Part shown: positions 1-13,704 of the stretch, piece after piece
How the letters are laid out: each line of letters starts with the position of its first letter
Numbering within the stretch: position 1 is the stretch's first letter
Assembly (NCBI GenBank): GCA_019722365.1
Contig: JADFUC010001028.1
Span: 186,001-250,000, forward strand
Length of the DNA stretch: 64,000 nucleotides
DNA from: Lithospermum erythrorhizon
Taxonomy: Eukaryota; Streptophyta; Magnoliopsida; Boraginales; Boraginaceae
Direction of reading: 5' to 3'
Made by a program: the position numbers and the translations under genes
The notes under the pieces: generated by a model
The model's database searches: none
Told to the model about the DNA's origin: nothing
Seen by the model: the letters and a program-made list of their open reading frames with translations, nothing else

Positions 1-699
1 ATTGGAATTGTCATTCTTCATTATCAATGGTTTTCTATTTTGTTAAAGCTTAATTAGAGATGGGAATAAACCAATGGAAGAAAATGAATTGAATGAGAAA
101 AGAGAAAGGAGTTATCTCAAATAATACTATCTAATAAGGATAGAGTATGGTGAAAAACGCATTGAAATTGTTAAAAAACTAATTAGACATTTAGGCTAGA
201 ATGGCAACTAATAGAAAACAGAGGGAGAACAAGTATCAGAAAAAGAATCAATGTCTGAATACAAATCTCTAGATAAGAAATAATCAAATACTACATAATT
301 GGAAAGGAATCGAAGCCCAAAAAGACATCCGAGAAGAAACAATCCTACAGAATGAATAAAGTTGAGCGATTAAAACATTAGCATCATGCTACTTCCAATT
401 TATTTTATCCTCATATATCACATCACTGCAGTCGAATTAATGTCCCTGGATGACTAGTAAATAAATCCCTAATAACTTGTGAGGTTTCAACATATAGACT
501 TGGAGTTGCTACATCTCAGCAATGGAAATGGAAATGACAGCCAACAAGATGAGACAGAGACATGTAATATAGTCATGTAGACGAAAAGAGATCAGGGAAG
601 AACAAACAAGAGGTTTTTGCATATTTCTATTGATTTTTCGGGAAAGGGGGGGGGGGATAAATTCTCAAACAAGAATAGATAACTTAAAAGAATGCTCAC
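1..699. other. Downstream part of SHH1-like gene; no exon recognised
   Basis: AT-rich sequence downstream of the last recognised SHH1-like exon, which ends with a good GT donor (reads CTGAG/GTGAG on the minus strand). It is therefore probably intron. I looked for the conserved SHH1 C-terminal exon on the minus strand and could not find it. A G9 run lies near 646-656. Confidence 0.4.
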
Positions 700-3600
700 C
701 TCAGATTGATCGTGATCATACCGTACCAGAAATCTACAACGACAACCCCTTATATCATGTCTCCTTCTTTGTGAATCAAGGATATGAGCATCATAATAAA
801 ACCTGCTCTTGCCTCCTAGAAAATAATGGTAAATAGGAAGATTAAGCCAATTTTAGCATTACATATCAAACACTGCAGATTATATTCGAATAAACTGGAG
901 GACACATCTGCCAATTGACATCACAGCACCTGAAAGCAGAGGATCAAATCTCCAGGAAGAACTACTATACACTCTGCGGATTCACATGGAAGTGACCGCT
1001 GTCTGATATGTTTACGGACATTAACCCACTCATCCTCTTCAGGTCCAAAACCAGCAAAGCGAACAAGAACTTCCTACACCACTCAGCAAATACCTTAAAT
1101 TAGTAAAAGGTAGAACAGAAGAGTGGGGGATTGGAATGGACAAAAAAGTGTACACTTAAAGATGGATTAATTCATGAAAGTAAACTTTTCACTACAATCA
1201 ATGTAAAAGAAAACATGACAGATCTGAAGAACTAGGGCGCAATTCCATTAACCATATAAAATCAGTCATAAAATTAAAAAGCCCGACAACTATGAGCACA
1301 TTCAGCTCATAGTACAACATACATATAGCTTGTTTATGGTGAAAATTAAGTTTCAATGAGCAAACAAAGAATAAAAACAACTCCACGGTCATAATCTCAC
1401 AAGGACCACATATATAGCAGGGACATCAATTCATATTTCAAAATTAAAATCGGTATAAATACCGGATCACCAGTCTCTACGGATCTATGTGATATGAAAC
1501 TTGTAACATCGTACCTGCAAAATAGAGAGAACGTTACAATTGCTGCTAAAAAGTAGAAACTAGAAGCTCACAATGAGGTAATACATCTATTAAAGAACTA
1601 CCAGTACTTTGTAAATAGTCAGACCAAATGGCCAGAGAACTGGTAGTAGTTACTAACCATGCACCATCTCTTGCAGATCTAGCTTCGAACTCCATCTGAG
1701 TCTCTGAGACGTTCATAACTGCATCTTGAACTGAAAATAAAGTTCCAAGACAAATTCATATTCACTTGTCTTGTGGAATATTTCTAATATGAAGATGAAG
1801 ATAATAGAATAGTTCTCCACAGCATTTGTCATGTATAATCGTGAAATTATTGGTAATATGCAGTTATTCACCACAAGTACAAAACTTCAAAACATGTGCC
1901 CTGACACTATTTTCGTATTTTCCCAAGATCTTTCGAGCCTTGCCACACCATTATAACTATTCATAATGAATGAAGTTAACGTTTTGTGTCCATCTCCACT
2001 TATGGTACACGACAAAATTGAAAAGAATAAATGTCTGCTTATGTGGATGTTTATGTCTGTGCTCTTTAGGGATCATACCTAGAGGAGCAGCAGTAGTCTG
2101 GGTGTTCTGAGGCATGCTTCTCATTGCAGCTGGATAAGAATAAACAGTACGTTAAAAAATTCAAACAGTACATGCAATAAGAAATGGAAGTGTGTTATGA
2201 GGACCTTGGTAACAAAGACAGTAGCTAAAGATAACTCACCTGTAGAACAAGGGACTAGTTGTGGAGGAGGAGGCACATTCTTCGTTGTAGTAGTAGTAGT
2301 AGTAGTAGTAGCAGCAGCATTATTCAGAGGTGTAGACACCGCCAACTTCACAGGAGGCTTACCTGCTTTTGCTCTAATAGCATATCGCCTATTCTGAAAC
2401 CAGTTCCAGATCTGAAAAAATCTATCTAAATCAGAAAGGTATCATCACAAACTGATTATTAAGTACTCAGAGAACATTCATTGTACCTGTTTCACCTGAA
2501 CTACAAACTTGCCTGATCTTTCAGCTGATGTACTGAAGCAGAAGAATGCAAAATTATCAACAATTTCACACTGCAAAAGTTGAAAAAATGACTCCTATGT
2601 AGAGTTTAATACGTTGCATAGGTACCTGAACTTCTCAGCAAGAGCATCAAGAACTTCACGTGAAGGCATCTGAGCATTGTGTGCTTGCAGAATGGCTTCC
2701 ATCTCTGCAACCTATAATACAGGAAAAATAAACAAAAGTAAGATGCACAAGAAGATGAAATGTATCTTAGTAACAAGATATAAAACCTCCCTAACACTAT
2801 CATGTTATGGTAAATTTATCAAACATGGAGGATTAGGATTTGAAATATGCAAATATAGAAATTATATGGGTCTGTTGCACATATGAAATTTCCAACATGC
2901 AAATCAATGCCTCAACTGCATGCTCACTGCATGAAATACTGATGTTAACAATCAATAACTTCCTGATGATAACTCAGAATTATCTATTAAGAAGACTCAA
3001 TAACATGAAGTTTTTCCAACTTTACTGCAAACAAGACTATGAGTATGCAAGATAAATTAAAAAAAAAAACCGACACAGTATATAAAATTTATAAACCTAA
3101 AAACTTAGTTGGCATGGATTTAAAAGAAATTACTAAACAGAACCATATAAATTGACAAGCAAATAGAATATAGTAAAAGTGCCAACAACTGTCTCATGAA
3201 TTATGATAATTAGGCCCTGAGAGAATGAATTGAATCATCAGCTCTCTTGCCTCTTTCTTTTGGTGAATTACCAGTGAAATTCACTTCTATTGAAGAAGGT
3301 GCATGAATAAGCTATTAGCGAAAGAATAGTTTCAGGAAGTGAAGAAGTGGTTTGTATTTTGGAAACATCTAATCTATTTCGAAAAACGCAAACAAAATGA
3401 TTTTAGTATTGGCATCTTAAAATTTTGTTAGGCAACATGCAAATAGTTTGTACTAAAAACAAAATTTTGCTCCTTATTTTCAAAAAGACAGCTTCATAGT
3501 TACTTGCGTCTGACTATCTTTTGAACAGCATACCACCCCAAGTTACTACATTTTTTGCAAGATAACAACTTTTCTTTAAGACTGCAGTAACAAACGACAG

Positions 3601-4733
3601 TGCAATTCTTAAAACCAGCATGTTTAGGACAACGAGACAGGCAAAAGTGAAATATCCCCTTGAATAGACCAGATTTGGTTTGTATAAACACATATGACGT
3701 GGAGTACTTTGCATCTTCGATAACCTCAAACTGCCTCATCTCACACCACAATCGCATTGATTATTTCCTTGTTCACTTTATCTTGTCATCAGTCATACAA
3801 CAGCAATTGAAAACTTTATTAATGAATCGGCAGATTCACCCTTGAGTGCTTGACCATACCCTGATTCCATCTGGCACGAGTGAAGCAAGACCGATGAAGG
3901 AAGTTCCCCTGTACCAGTCTTACAAAGTACAGAATGCCATCCACTAATATTCAACACTAGTGCAAACAAATTTCAGAATTTCCTCTACAACATCAAAATG
4001 GTTAACTTTCGCCCCGTCAAATAGCATGTCATTCAGAACACTAACTTGTGAATACCGGTCAACTGATGCACAAATTCAGTAGAGACAACAAGTCAATAAC
4101 AACATGCCCCAAGGACTCTAAACTCTAAAGAGGCTCCCGTCTAAGCAAGAAAGAGGAGGGGGGTAACGGAGGAGGCTGCATTCCTAAAAAATCGTAACTT
4201 TACAACAAAACCCAATAATCAAAATCCTGAATCTATGAAGAAAACAAATGCAACATAAATTTCCAAACTAATGTAATAATTACCAAAACAGCATCATGTG
4301 AATGATAAAATATTTGATGCAAGTTCGGATAACATAAAACTTCACAAACTGTCGGGACGAGGTGTGGGGAAGCTAAGGGGTGCGCAACTCCTTGCACCCC
4401 AAAAGGTAACATAAAAATTACACGAATTCAGTAAATATAACAGAAATAATGGAAACCCATGTCAGCTAAATTCAGCTTCAAGACACCTAAACTCAATAAT
4501 CAAAATCTTGAATTTATAAAAGCAAAAAAACACAATCTTTAATGTAAGTTCAGACTACAGAAAATCAAATCACTCAAAAACTAATTAAATATAAAATATA
4601 TAATACAAAACCATATCAGCTAAATAACTAAACCCAATAATCAAAATGTTGACTTTATTCCAAAAAAAAAATTGGTTACCTCAGTAGTGTTGAAGCGGAA
4701 AGAAGGGATTCCATTGCTAGGTGGGCGTCCCAT
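700..4733 (-). CDS. SHH1: SAWADEE homeodomain protein (SHH1/DTF1-like), 3' end missing
   Basis: SHH1/DTF1 is a nuclear chromatin reader that recruits Pol IV for RNA-directed DNA methylation; its SAWADEE domain binds H3K9-methylated tails. The start is ATG 4733-4731 ([14 protein letters not shown]). Exons read on the minus strand: 4733-4680, 2711-2626, 2532-2487, 2411-2240, 2129-2079, 1730-1658, 1514-1463, 1073-930 and about 807-700; phases agree through 930. An atypical homeodomain covers residues ~10-75 and ends [13 protein letters not shown] Thr-rich linker follows. The SAWADEE region runs from residue ~147 ([13 protein letters not shown]) to [17 protein letters not shown]. The first intron is about 2 kb. 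In the ninth exon the obvious acceptor (exon from 815) breaks the frame, while an acceptor 8 bases further in (exon from 807) keeps it. The expected last exon was not found between 1 and 699, so it lies outside or is lost. SHH2 is the main alternative name. Confidence 0.9.
2278..2322. repeat. Trinucleotide microsatellite inside SHH1-like exon 4
   Basis: Repeated GTA/GCA units on the plus strand read as a run of nine Thr codons, flanked by Ala codons, in the linker of the SHH1-like protein on the minus strand. It lies between the homeodomain and the SAWADEE domain, where length change should be tolerated. Confidence 0.85.
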
Positions 4734-6049
4734 CTGAGTTCAACTATATATTCAAACTTGTTTAATAATAATTTGTTATCAAGAAAATTGGGAGAAATAA
4801 TTCAAGAAACTACAACAAGCTACTTGGTAATTTGCAGAGTGAACCTAGAAGCCATAAGGGGGGAGATTTTATGAGGGCTCGACTTGGACCATGTCTAATT
4901 GGATATTAATTGATGAGGCATTTGGTATGCGAGTTTAGAAGGGGCATCCATAGTATTTTTTTTTTTGGAAATAAGATGATTCTATTAATAAAATGCCCAA
5001 ACCGGCCAGCCCGAATAATACAAATAGCATCCCTAGCCCCAAGAATCTGATGTCGGATGGAGCAGGCGTATCCTTATGTCGTTCTAATATAAGATGATTA
5101 AAGTCCAAAAGTCATATAGTCTCAAGTATAAACACACCCCCCAACTCCCCTTGGAGACGCCGACTGCATTATCTAAAAATTTAAATATGATCGACCCAAA
5201 GCCTAATCTACAATACATATAAATCATTACCCAATCCTAATCTCATTCTCTATTAATGGGAACACATTGACCAAATGGAATCTACCCGCCTTTGGCACCT
5301 CTTCCTCTTCTTAACAACTTTATATTCAAAAATATAGTCATCCCACCCCAACTTTCTGCTCTTGAAAACTCCATTATAGTCTAAAGCACAAATTGGTACA
5401 AACATGTAGGACACCTCATAGTGTAACAATTAATAAAAGAAAAAAAATCAGACAAGATATTCTCTTCCCTTTGAGCCATTTACACTTCATCTCTATATAT
5501 AACACCTCTTTCTTGTCTCTTCTATAAAATTAAAGATTTGTTCATCAAAATCAACCAAAATTATTTTCAAAAAAATCAACAATAACACTACAAAAGAAAT
5601 AAATCTGAAAGTATGAATCACCAGTGAGTATATAATGAGTTTTTATTTGCTTATTTTGGTATTTTAGGTTTTCGAAAATAAAAAATTAACATCAAAATTG
5701 GGATTTATACATAATTTCGACTATAAATTAGTACACATAGATTAAATTTTTATTAGAAATATATTTATGATTTGAATTCTCAATTTAGAACTACAAGTCT
5801 AAATCAAAATTAGGTTATACTTGTTCGATATAAATTAGTAAATGCATGTTAATTTTTATTAAAACATATATTTGTGATTGAATTCTTAATTTAGGGTTCT
5901 AAGTCTAAATTCTAATCATATAAGTATATATACATTCATCAACAAATTAAATGTAAATTGAATTATGATGTTTATCTTTAATTCTTAAATCTGGAATTTG
6001 GTGCAAAATATCATGTAAGTTAATTACATAAAAATTGAATTATTATGAT
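4734..6049. other. Intergenic spacer upstream of SHH1-like gene
   Basis: Promoter side of the SHH1-like gene, AT-rich, with no supported gene. About 4950-5095 is less AT-rich and begins with a T11 run, which resembles the poly-A-tailed end of a retroposon on the minus strand, but I could not assign a family. Confidence 0.4.
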
Positions 6050-6860
6050 GTCTTATGTTTGAGTACATAAAACATTAATACATAGAAATTTGAGTACATA
6101 AAAAATTAATACATAAAAGTTTGAGTATATAAAAATTTCATATGCATAGAAGTTTGAGTACATATGTACTCTAATAAAATTTATTTATAGGGACTGAATT
6201 TTATATTATGATGTTTTATGTGTTTAAGTGATTGAGAGTATATATGTATTCAATTTTGTTATGAATACACATATACTCTGAAAAAGTTAGTTGTAGGTCC
6301 TGAATGTGTTCAAATATTGTTAAAGTATACGTGTACTCAAAAGATAAACACTTGAGTGCACATATACTATGTACATATGTTGTTGAAGTGCTGAATTTGT
6401 TTAAATGAATTAAGAGTATATGTGTACTCAATTTTGTATTTTGAGTACATAAAAACTCTAGGCGTAGACATTTAAGTACATATATACTATGAAAATACTT
6501 AGTTCTAGGAAGTGAATGTGTTTTAAATCTTGAGAATTATACATTTAGTATATCTCTAAAATACTTAGTTCTAGGAAGTGAATGTGTTTGAATATATTGA
6601 GAGTGCGATGTCTCAGCTTTTACATTGTTACATGCCTATAAAAACTTGGATTACAGGAAGTAGATGAATTGAATATATTAGTGTACATAACTACTCAAAA
6701 CTTACATATTTGAGTACATATGTATTCAAAACTTACACATTTGAGTACATATATACTCTAAAGAAACTTAATTGTAGGAAGTGAATGTGTTTAAATGTAA
6801 CAAGAGTACATAATTACTCAAAACACATAACAATACATATATTGTAAAGTGCCATTTCTG
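6050..6860. repeat. Decayed tandem array with GAGTACATATGTACTC palindromes
   Basis: Around fifteen variants of GAGTACATA or its inverted partner TATGTACTC occur here. One perfect 16-base palindrome, GAGTACATATGTACTC, lies at 6156-6171. Between them a second motif recurs near 6290, 6505, 6560, 6655 and 6775 (about ctaggaagtgaatgtgttt). Spacing suggests diverged units of roughly 60-130 bases. There is no open frame. The origin is unknown; a decayed satellite-like array or a MITE array would both fit. Confidence 0.6.
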
Positions 6861-7600
6861 AAACTCTGTCTGTAGTTGAGTTGAGTTTGTTAGATTATAG
6901 TTATGTTGAGTTCCTTTCTTCGTTGGTTGCTAATTTTGTTATATTTTCATCAAAGTTTACCACAAAGCAAGCACCTGGATAAGTATTTAATTTTCTTCCT
7001 TGATCAATGATCCTACTCTTCAAATAGTAGGTTGGAAGAAAAAAATTGGAGAAGAGATATGGCAATGGTAATGGCGATCAGTGATGGTGATGATGGTGGT
7101 GGTGGTGATATGACAATTAAGGGAGGATGTGAAATGAACTAATCTAGATGAGGTTATGTTTGGATTGTAAACTATTTGCGTTGGGTGTATTTATGGGCAC
7201 AGTTCATTTGGGTAATAAGTATTGAGTATGTGAGTGGGCAGTTGCACCAATTCTTGTTTGCACCAAATCCGTTTCAGTTCACCTTTTTTGTAACACGGTA
7301 TGATCCTTACTCGTCGAGTGTGCATGATACACTACAAATAATGTCCAAGTAAACCCTGAAGCATTTTGGTATGTTAGCCATATACCAATATGCCGTCATA
7401 CCATAATTTTATTACAGCTTTGTTTGGTTATTAGAAGATTGTATTTGAGTCTAACGGAACTAGTTAGTTCTAGATTATGTAATAAGTTTTAGAAAATATT
7501 GTGAAAGTTAATTTGATACAATTTGTTTATTTGTTATTCTTAAAAAAAAAAAACTATTCATAATCTGGATGTAGATAATACCCATGCAACTATCGGCCTT
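6861..7600. other. AT-rich spacer, nothing recognised
   Basis: No gene or element could be supported. A short GGT/GAT-rich run lies near 7080-7110. A 13-base string (tactcgtcgagtg) near 7310 recurs near 58920 in a similar context, which hints at one old dispersed repeat represented twice. Confidence 0.35.
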
Positions 7601-10600
7601 TGAAGCCTTTTAGCATCCTATGTTTCTAGGCTTGAAGAGGTGTAATTAACGGTTCATGTTCATACTAGAAAACATAAATTATAGAGGATTTAACCTTTCA
7701 TAAACTCGAGGATACACTACATGTATATTATATGTAAATTCAAACATATAGTCATAGCAAAGCAATATATTAAAATATGAGAAGCAAATAATATTAAATG
7801 TTCATAACTTTAATGATACATCTTTGACTCACTTAACCTAACACCACTGCGACATACATTACAGGGTATATTGCATATAATCATGCTGCGACTTAGTGGT
7901 TTAGTAAAAGGGGTCGGCAGTTAACCTCATTTCTACTTCTGTGCTGACTCACTCATCAGCATGCTCATCGGTGATACTTTTACAGTCACGATGCTTGGTT
8001 GTGATGTGCTAGAGTTCATGGCAATTGTTGCCGATATTGTGTAGCAGCTTCAGTACTCGATGCTGGAGTGCAACACTTAAGTTCGGTCACGAACTTCTTT
8101 ATCAACATGCTTCTTTTAGCGGCGGCTTGAATGACTGCAGGTAATACTTCAGTTACGTGGTAGAATCGGCCAGCGATTACTCTGTTGAATATCGAATCTT
8201 GCTCCACCGTTGAGACAAAATACATACCCGGACCAGGGCGATAGTGATCTACCGGTTTAGCTGGCGTCGGTGTGCCACAATCCTTGCTAACTTCATCTCC
8301 GCCATATACGGCATGCTGGTTCTTACGGATACTTCAGTCTGCGCTAATCCGGTGGCTTTTTAGAGATTGCAGGCTCTTGGTTACACCAGTGTATAAGACA
8401 CGCTCCCGGTCTAGTGCCTGACATGGCGTACATGATGGATCCTAAGCCAGAAGCATAAGGTATATCTTCATTACGTTCATCTCGGCACTAATAGTGGGAC
8501 AACATTGCTCTGTGATTGAACTCCATGTCTCATGGGAGATTACCCTTCTTGGGAATTACTCGTGGAACGCTGCGTTACCTTATTCACGTAAGTATCTTGA
8601 CAGTCAGTGACCTCACGGCTCGATCCGTGGATACTTTTATTCCAGTATATCGTGCTTCGCCTAAGTCGCTTCATTGAAAACATTTGCCGACCAATCGCCC
8701 GGCGAGTTTAGTAACTCTCGTTGTTTCCAATGATAAGTATGTCGCCGACATACGGAACTATGAATGATACATAACTCCCCTTTACCTTCTTGTATACACA
8801 AGATTCTTAGTTACGTTCTTGATGAAACCAAGCTCTTTGATTGATTCATCAAAAGCGTGGAATTCCAACTAACGGGATATGCTTAAGACCATAAATGGAC
8901 TTTTGCAACTTGCATACCTTCTTAGGTCGCTAGGACGTAAAACACAGGAGGGTTGTACCATGTCACGCATGCTCCACAAATTTCCATTCGGGAATGGTCT
9001 TTACATCCATTTGCCATATTCATAGTCGTAAATAGGCTAAGATTATCGGATGGATTCAAGCATAGCCCTTGTTGATGGTTTCGTCATAGTCGACTCAAAA
9101 GTGAACTTGTTTGAAACCTTTAAGCTAAAGTCTAGCTTGAAAACATCGCGTTCCGTCTTTATCATGTTTCTTCTTAAATGCCCATTTAGATTTCAATTTG
9201 GCCCGTTTGGTAAATCAACAGGATAGTCTCGTTTTGGTACATAGAATCATCTCAGTTGCATGGCAGTTTGCCGTTTGTCGACATCCGCGCTGTTCGTTGC
9301 TTCTTTGGCGAAGTGGGCTCGATCACTCTCGTGGGTGACTTCACCATGCGGTAGCTCACGGTTGGAATCACTGTTGGATCTCGCAGGTTGGTTCTTCCGA
9401 ACACGTGGATGAAGCTGGGTTTTCTATGAAGAAGGTTCGATTCTTGTGGGTGTGTCGGATGCCTCTGCATTAGATGCATCGATATTGACTTCATCGGCAG
9501 GCTTCATCAAGATGAACACCGTGCCAGTCATACGAATGGATATTCCTTTTCAAAGAATACTCGCATTACAGCGATAGAAGATTTATTCTCTACTTGGGTA
9601 GAAGTAGTAACCAAGCTGTTTCCCTTGGATATCCTATGAAATAGCATTTGCTCAATTTGGAAGCAAGTTTATCTTTTGTTAATCTCTTAACATAAGCAGC
9701 ATTGAAATCTTTAGAAAACAACGGGAATCTTCCCAGACAGTTCATGAGTTTATCTGTGACTTGGTTGGACATGTTTTAAAGGTAAGTGCAGCAGCAAGAA
9801 GTGCATATCCCGAAATTAACTGGTAGATCGAGATAGGCTCATGTAGATGAACCATGTCAATAAGAATTCGATTTCTCCCTTTCAGACATTAAGTATGATG
9901 TGGTACGTTCTGGCAGGTAATTTGTGAAACAATACCACTCTCTGAATAGGTATTGAACTCGTGGAAATAAATATTCTCACCTCTATCGGACAGTCTTTAG
10001 TATCTTGCTTCAATTGATTTTGTACTTCATTTGGAACTCCTTAATTTCTCAATGGCTTCGTGTTTGTGTCTCATCGGATAAACAAACCGTATCTTGTAGT
10101 CATCATTAAATGTAATAAATGGTTATAACCTCCTCTTAGAGATGTGTTCCATTGGCCCACGTAGAGTGTGTATGATCCCCAATAAATCACTTGCCCTTTC
10201 ATTGCAAGCTTGATCAAAAGGCATTTTGGTCATTCCCCGAGAAGGCAAGACTCGCATGTCGTGCAGTTCATAATAATGAAACCTTCAAGTGTCCCACAGG
10301 GTAGGTTTTCTTGATTCGGTTCTGGATTAATGTGACCTAGTACGCAATGCCATAAGTATGTTTGGTTTAAGTGATTAGGCTTATTCAAGTTTAAGTTTAT
10401 GTTATATGACTCATTAATCATATACAACGTATAGACCATTTTGAAGGGAGGCGGTACCAAATACTACCCCGTTCACGGTGATCCTAAATTCAGGGATCTA
10501 TTGAAAATAGAAAAACCATGTTATTCAAAAGCAGAAATAGAAATAATATTCACGCAGAGTGCGAATTTTTACCATAAACCGGAGAATAAGTTCAAAACAA

Positions 10601-11639
10601 GGCCAGTGAACAAAATTTAAACTAATGGATCCCTACTACTTGGTATGACCTTGTGCCATTCCTTTATGTAGTCATTTCCCTCTTTCCGAGTCTTCATGAC
10701 TTGAGTTCACGCACATATTACGACAAACAGAGCCTGACCCGGTGTCTAGTACCCGCAGTAGGGTAGAAGTTGTGCAACCTTCAATAACATACATACTGTA
10801 AGTGATGATCGTGGGGAACAAATTCTTCCTATCATCTTGTGAACTTCACTTAGAATTGAGCCAGACTTGGGTTTCCTTGATAATGACCTTATCATCCTTC
10901 TAGCTCCTCCTTTCCAGCAACCTTGGGATTACTCGAACCTTGAGTCTTCTTGTAAACCTATTCTTCTTCTTGTTCTTTACTTGTTTGGACCACCAAAAGC
11001 GAAGGAAGTTAGTCTTACCCGAGGTTCGTCTCGGCCATCCCAGGTGATCATCTTATATGAGTTCGTTTAGAGATAACTCAAACTTATGCATATTGAAGTT
11101 CATATGGCCGAGAGAATTTATGCAGAAGGAACTTGGGATGAAATCCTGACAGTTCTTTAGAACATACTTGGTGCCGAGGCGTTGAGAGTCGTCGACGGCA
11201 ATCCATTTTAATGATATGAGGGCTTGCGGCACATCCCGTTCCCGACTTCTTGTCCACGAGGAAACACCGAACGATTGTCATATCTCGTTCTAGCTTCCTT
11301 TGAATAATTCCTCAAGTTGCGGTATATGTCATATCTTGCCACCTTTTCATATTGAATTTGAGCAAGGTTCCATGATAGCGAAGCATGAGACATTGGACAT
11401 CTGACATCAGACTTGTGCTTTTGTGGGATCCACTTTTCCGATGGGAGCACTACTCGTTGGAGTTCGCGAACCTTATTGTTAAACACGTATTCGGTCCTCT
11501 GTAGAATGATTCTCAAGTTTAGAACCCACTCGTCAAATTCGAGTTATTAAACTAGGCTTTTCAAGTCTTTGTGAAGCGAGTTCTTCAGGAGTACTTGATA
11601 GTATTGTATATTCTGCGAATAAATAAATGAAATAACGGA

Positions 11640-13690
11640 CTTCAGTAAACTATCATGCATAAAAACACTTACAAATAAATTGTAAAGTAAATACCAATAC
11701 TTCAAATCTCACGAAATATATTGAAGTAAGACCCTATTACACTTAAATTCAAGCGGCAACTCTTCTTACATTTTGAATCGATTATAATAGTAAGTTCGCG
11801 ACCAATTATGTAAAACTACATAACCTCTTGTGTCACTAGCATCTCTTGCGGGGATGCTACCCAACATTTTGTATATCCGAAAACCGGTTAAACATACCAA
11901 TTAAACCAAGTGTGCTTGGATTGATCATCACAACTGACGTTGGTAAAATCACTTCAACGCGATCCATTGTCTGTCAAAATACAACATTGTAACACCCGCC
12001 ATCACGGTGTGCCCAATTGATCGATTGATTACTAACTTAAGTGGCTTGATACTTTGCTTAAATTTTAATTGGTGAGATTATTACTTTGTTTTCATTTGCT
12101 ACGTACATACTAGCACATAATCAAGCAATACATCACTGACGCAGAAAAATAAAACAAATGTGCACATTCAAGAAAACATGAAAAATAAAACAAAGTAATA
12201 CATTCAAGAGATATACGATATGGCCCCTAGAACCTATTACAAGTATTTATCAAATCTTAACATAAATCTAGTGCTGTATCTTTGTATGGATCCATCGAGG
12301 TCACAGTATCACTACGTGAGGCAGTCTTGATATCTTGCTTGTTGCAATGTTACATACTAACCCATCTTAGACGGCTTGCAAGCTTGTGGGTAAAACGATA
12401 AATAAATAAATACAAGAAATATATTTCAGGAAGATTAGATTTCTGTTGTTCACAGTTGGGCAGAAAATAAATAAATGGGCCATATACATATACCTCCATT
12501 CAAATCACCATTATTACAAAATATAGGCACTCATTAAATCACATAAAATGAACTTAATAAATATTTTTAAAATGGCATTGGAAAATACATATTTAATTAT
12601 CAAATTAATTAATCCATGTAATTACATATTAAATTAATTAATAAACTCAATTATCTACACATGTCAATTAATAATTATTACCAATAATTATTAACCGTAT
12701 ATATTATAGAAAAATATTCATGCAAATATTTTCTAAAATACATTAAAAGAAGTAGTGAAGTTGTTACCATAATTGTTATATCGCTTTAAATTAATTTAAG
12801 ATATAATATAAAGAGAGATAATTAATTGTCATCCATAATTAACTACAATTAATTAATTTCAGTTAAATGACAAATAATCAATAAAAGCAATATAACTGAT
12901 CCCACATAGAAATTTTTTAGGAAACCAAAATAAGGGAATAAATTCGAATTAGGGTTTTCAAATTAGAACTGCGGCTCATCAATGGGCTCGGACGACACCC
13001 TTTTATGTGACTACGTCGGCAAGCATATCCCTCGCTAGGTAGGTAGTCCGACCGTCATTTTAATGCCAAAATCACCCGATCCGACGCTGGGCCCGTGAAT
13101 CGCCGGAAATCGATAGAGCCCGTTATGTTAATAATACCATTTCGCTTTAGGTTTCGATTTAATTTAATTCGTTTGTAAAATCTTTTTGGAAGCTTTAAAA
13201 TTTTTCAAAATTTAGAATTCGAACACGTTAACTCCATAATTTTCTTGAACAAATCCTTTAATTCGTTCATTAAAATAAATTTTTCATGTTAATTATTAAT
13301 TCCATGGTCAGAAATCTCAAAATTGTTTTTGAGCACTTAGAAAATAGAAAATTATGAAATTTGTGGAGATCTTCTCGTGCTATGGGTTCGGAAAAAATTA
13401 TGTTTTTAATTTTACAAAAATTTTACCATACAACCGTTTTTCCAAAGCTGTTTTAAAACTTAAAATCAATTAAATCGTCCTTTTAATTTATGAAACAAAA
13501 TCATGTTAACAAAATATGATAATACATCATCATAAACATGTACATGTGTAAATCAATAATCAAGAATGGTGATTTATTCTCATCAATATATTTATCAATT
13601 AAATATATGAACAGAAATTAATCAAATAAAAATTGATAAAACACAAAACAAACATAAAATAAATAATGTAAACGAAGATTTTAATTTGGC
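11640..13690. other. Non-coding sequence between copia gag and primer-binding site
   Basis: About 2 kb of AT-rich sequence with a more GC-rich island at ~12960-13110. A TGTAACACCC start near 11988 resembles the first bases of an LTR, but I found no matching end or target duplication. It is probably an insertion into the copia leader or an unusually long leader. Confidence 0.4.
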
Positions 13691-13704
13691 TCATGATGCC
13701 ACTA

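Noticed and set aside
2197..2397. Plus-strand open frame with a poly-Val run
   Set aside because: Antisense to the Thr-rich SHH1-like exon; the poly-Val comes from the microsatellite.
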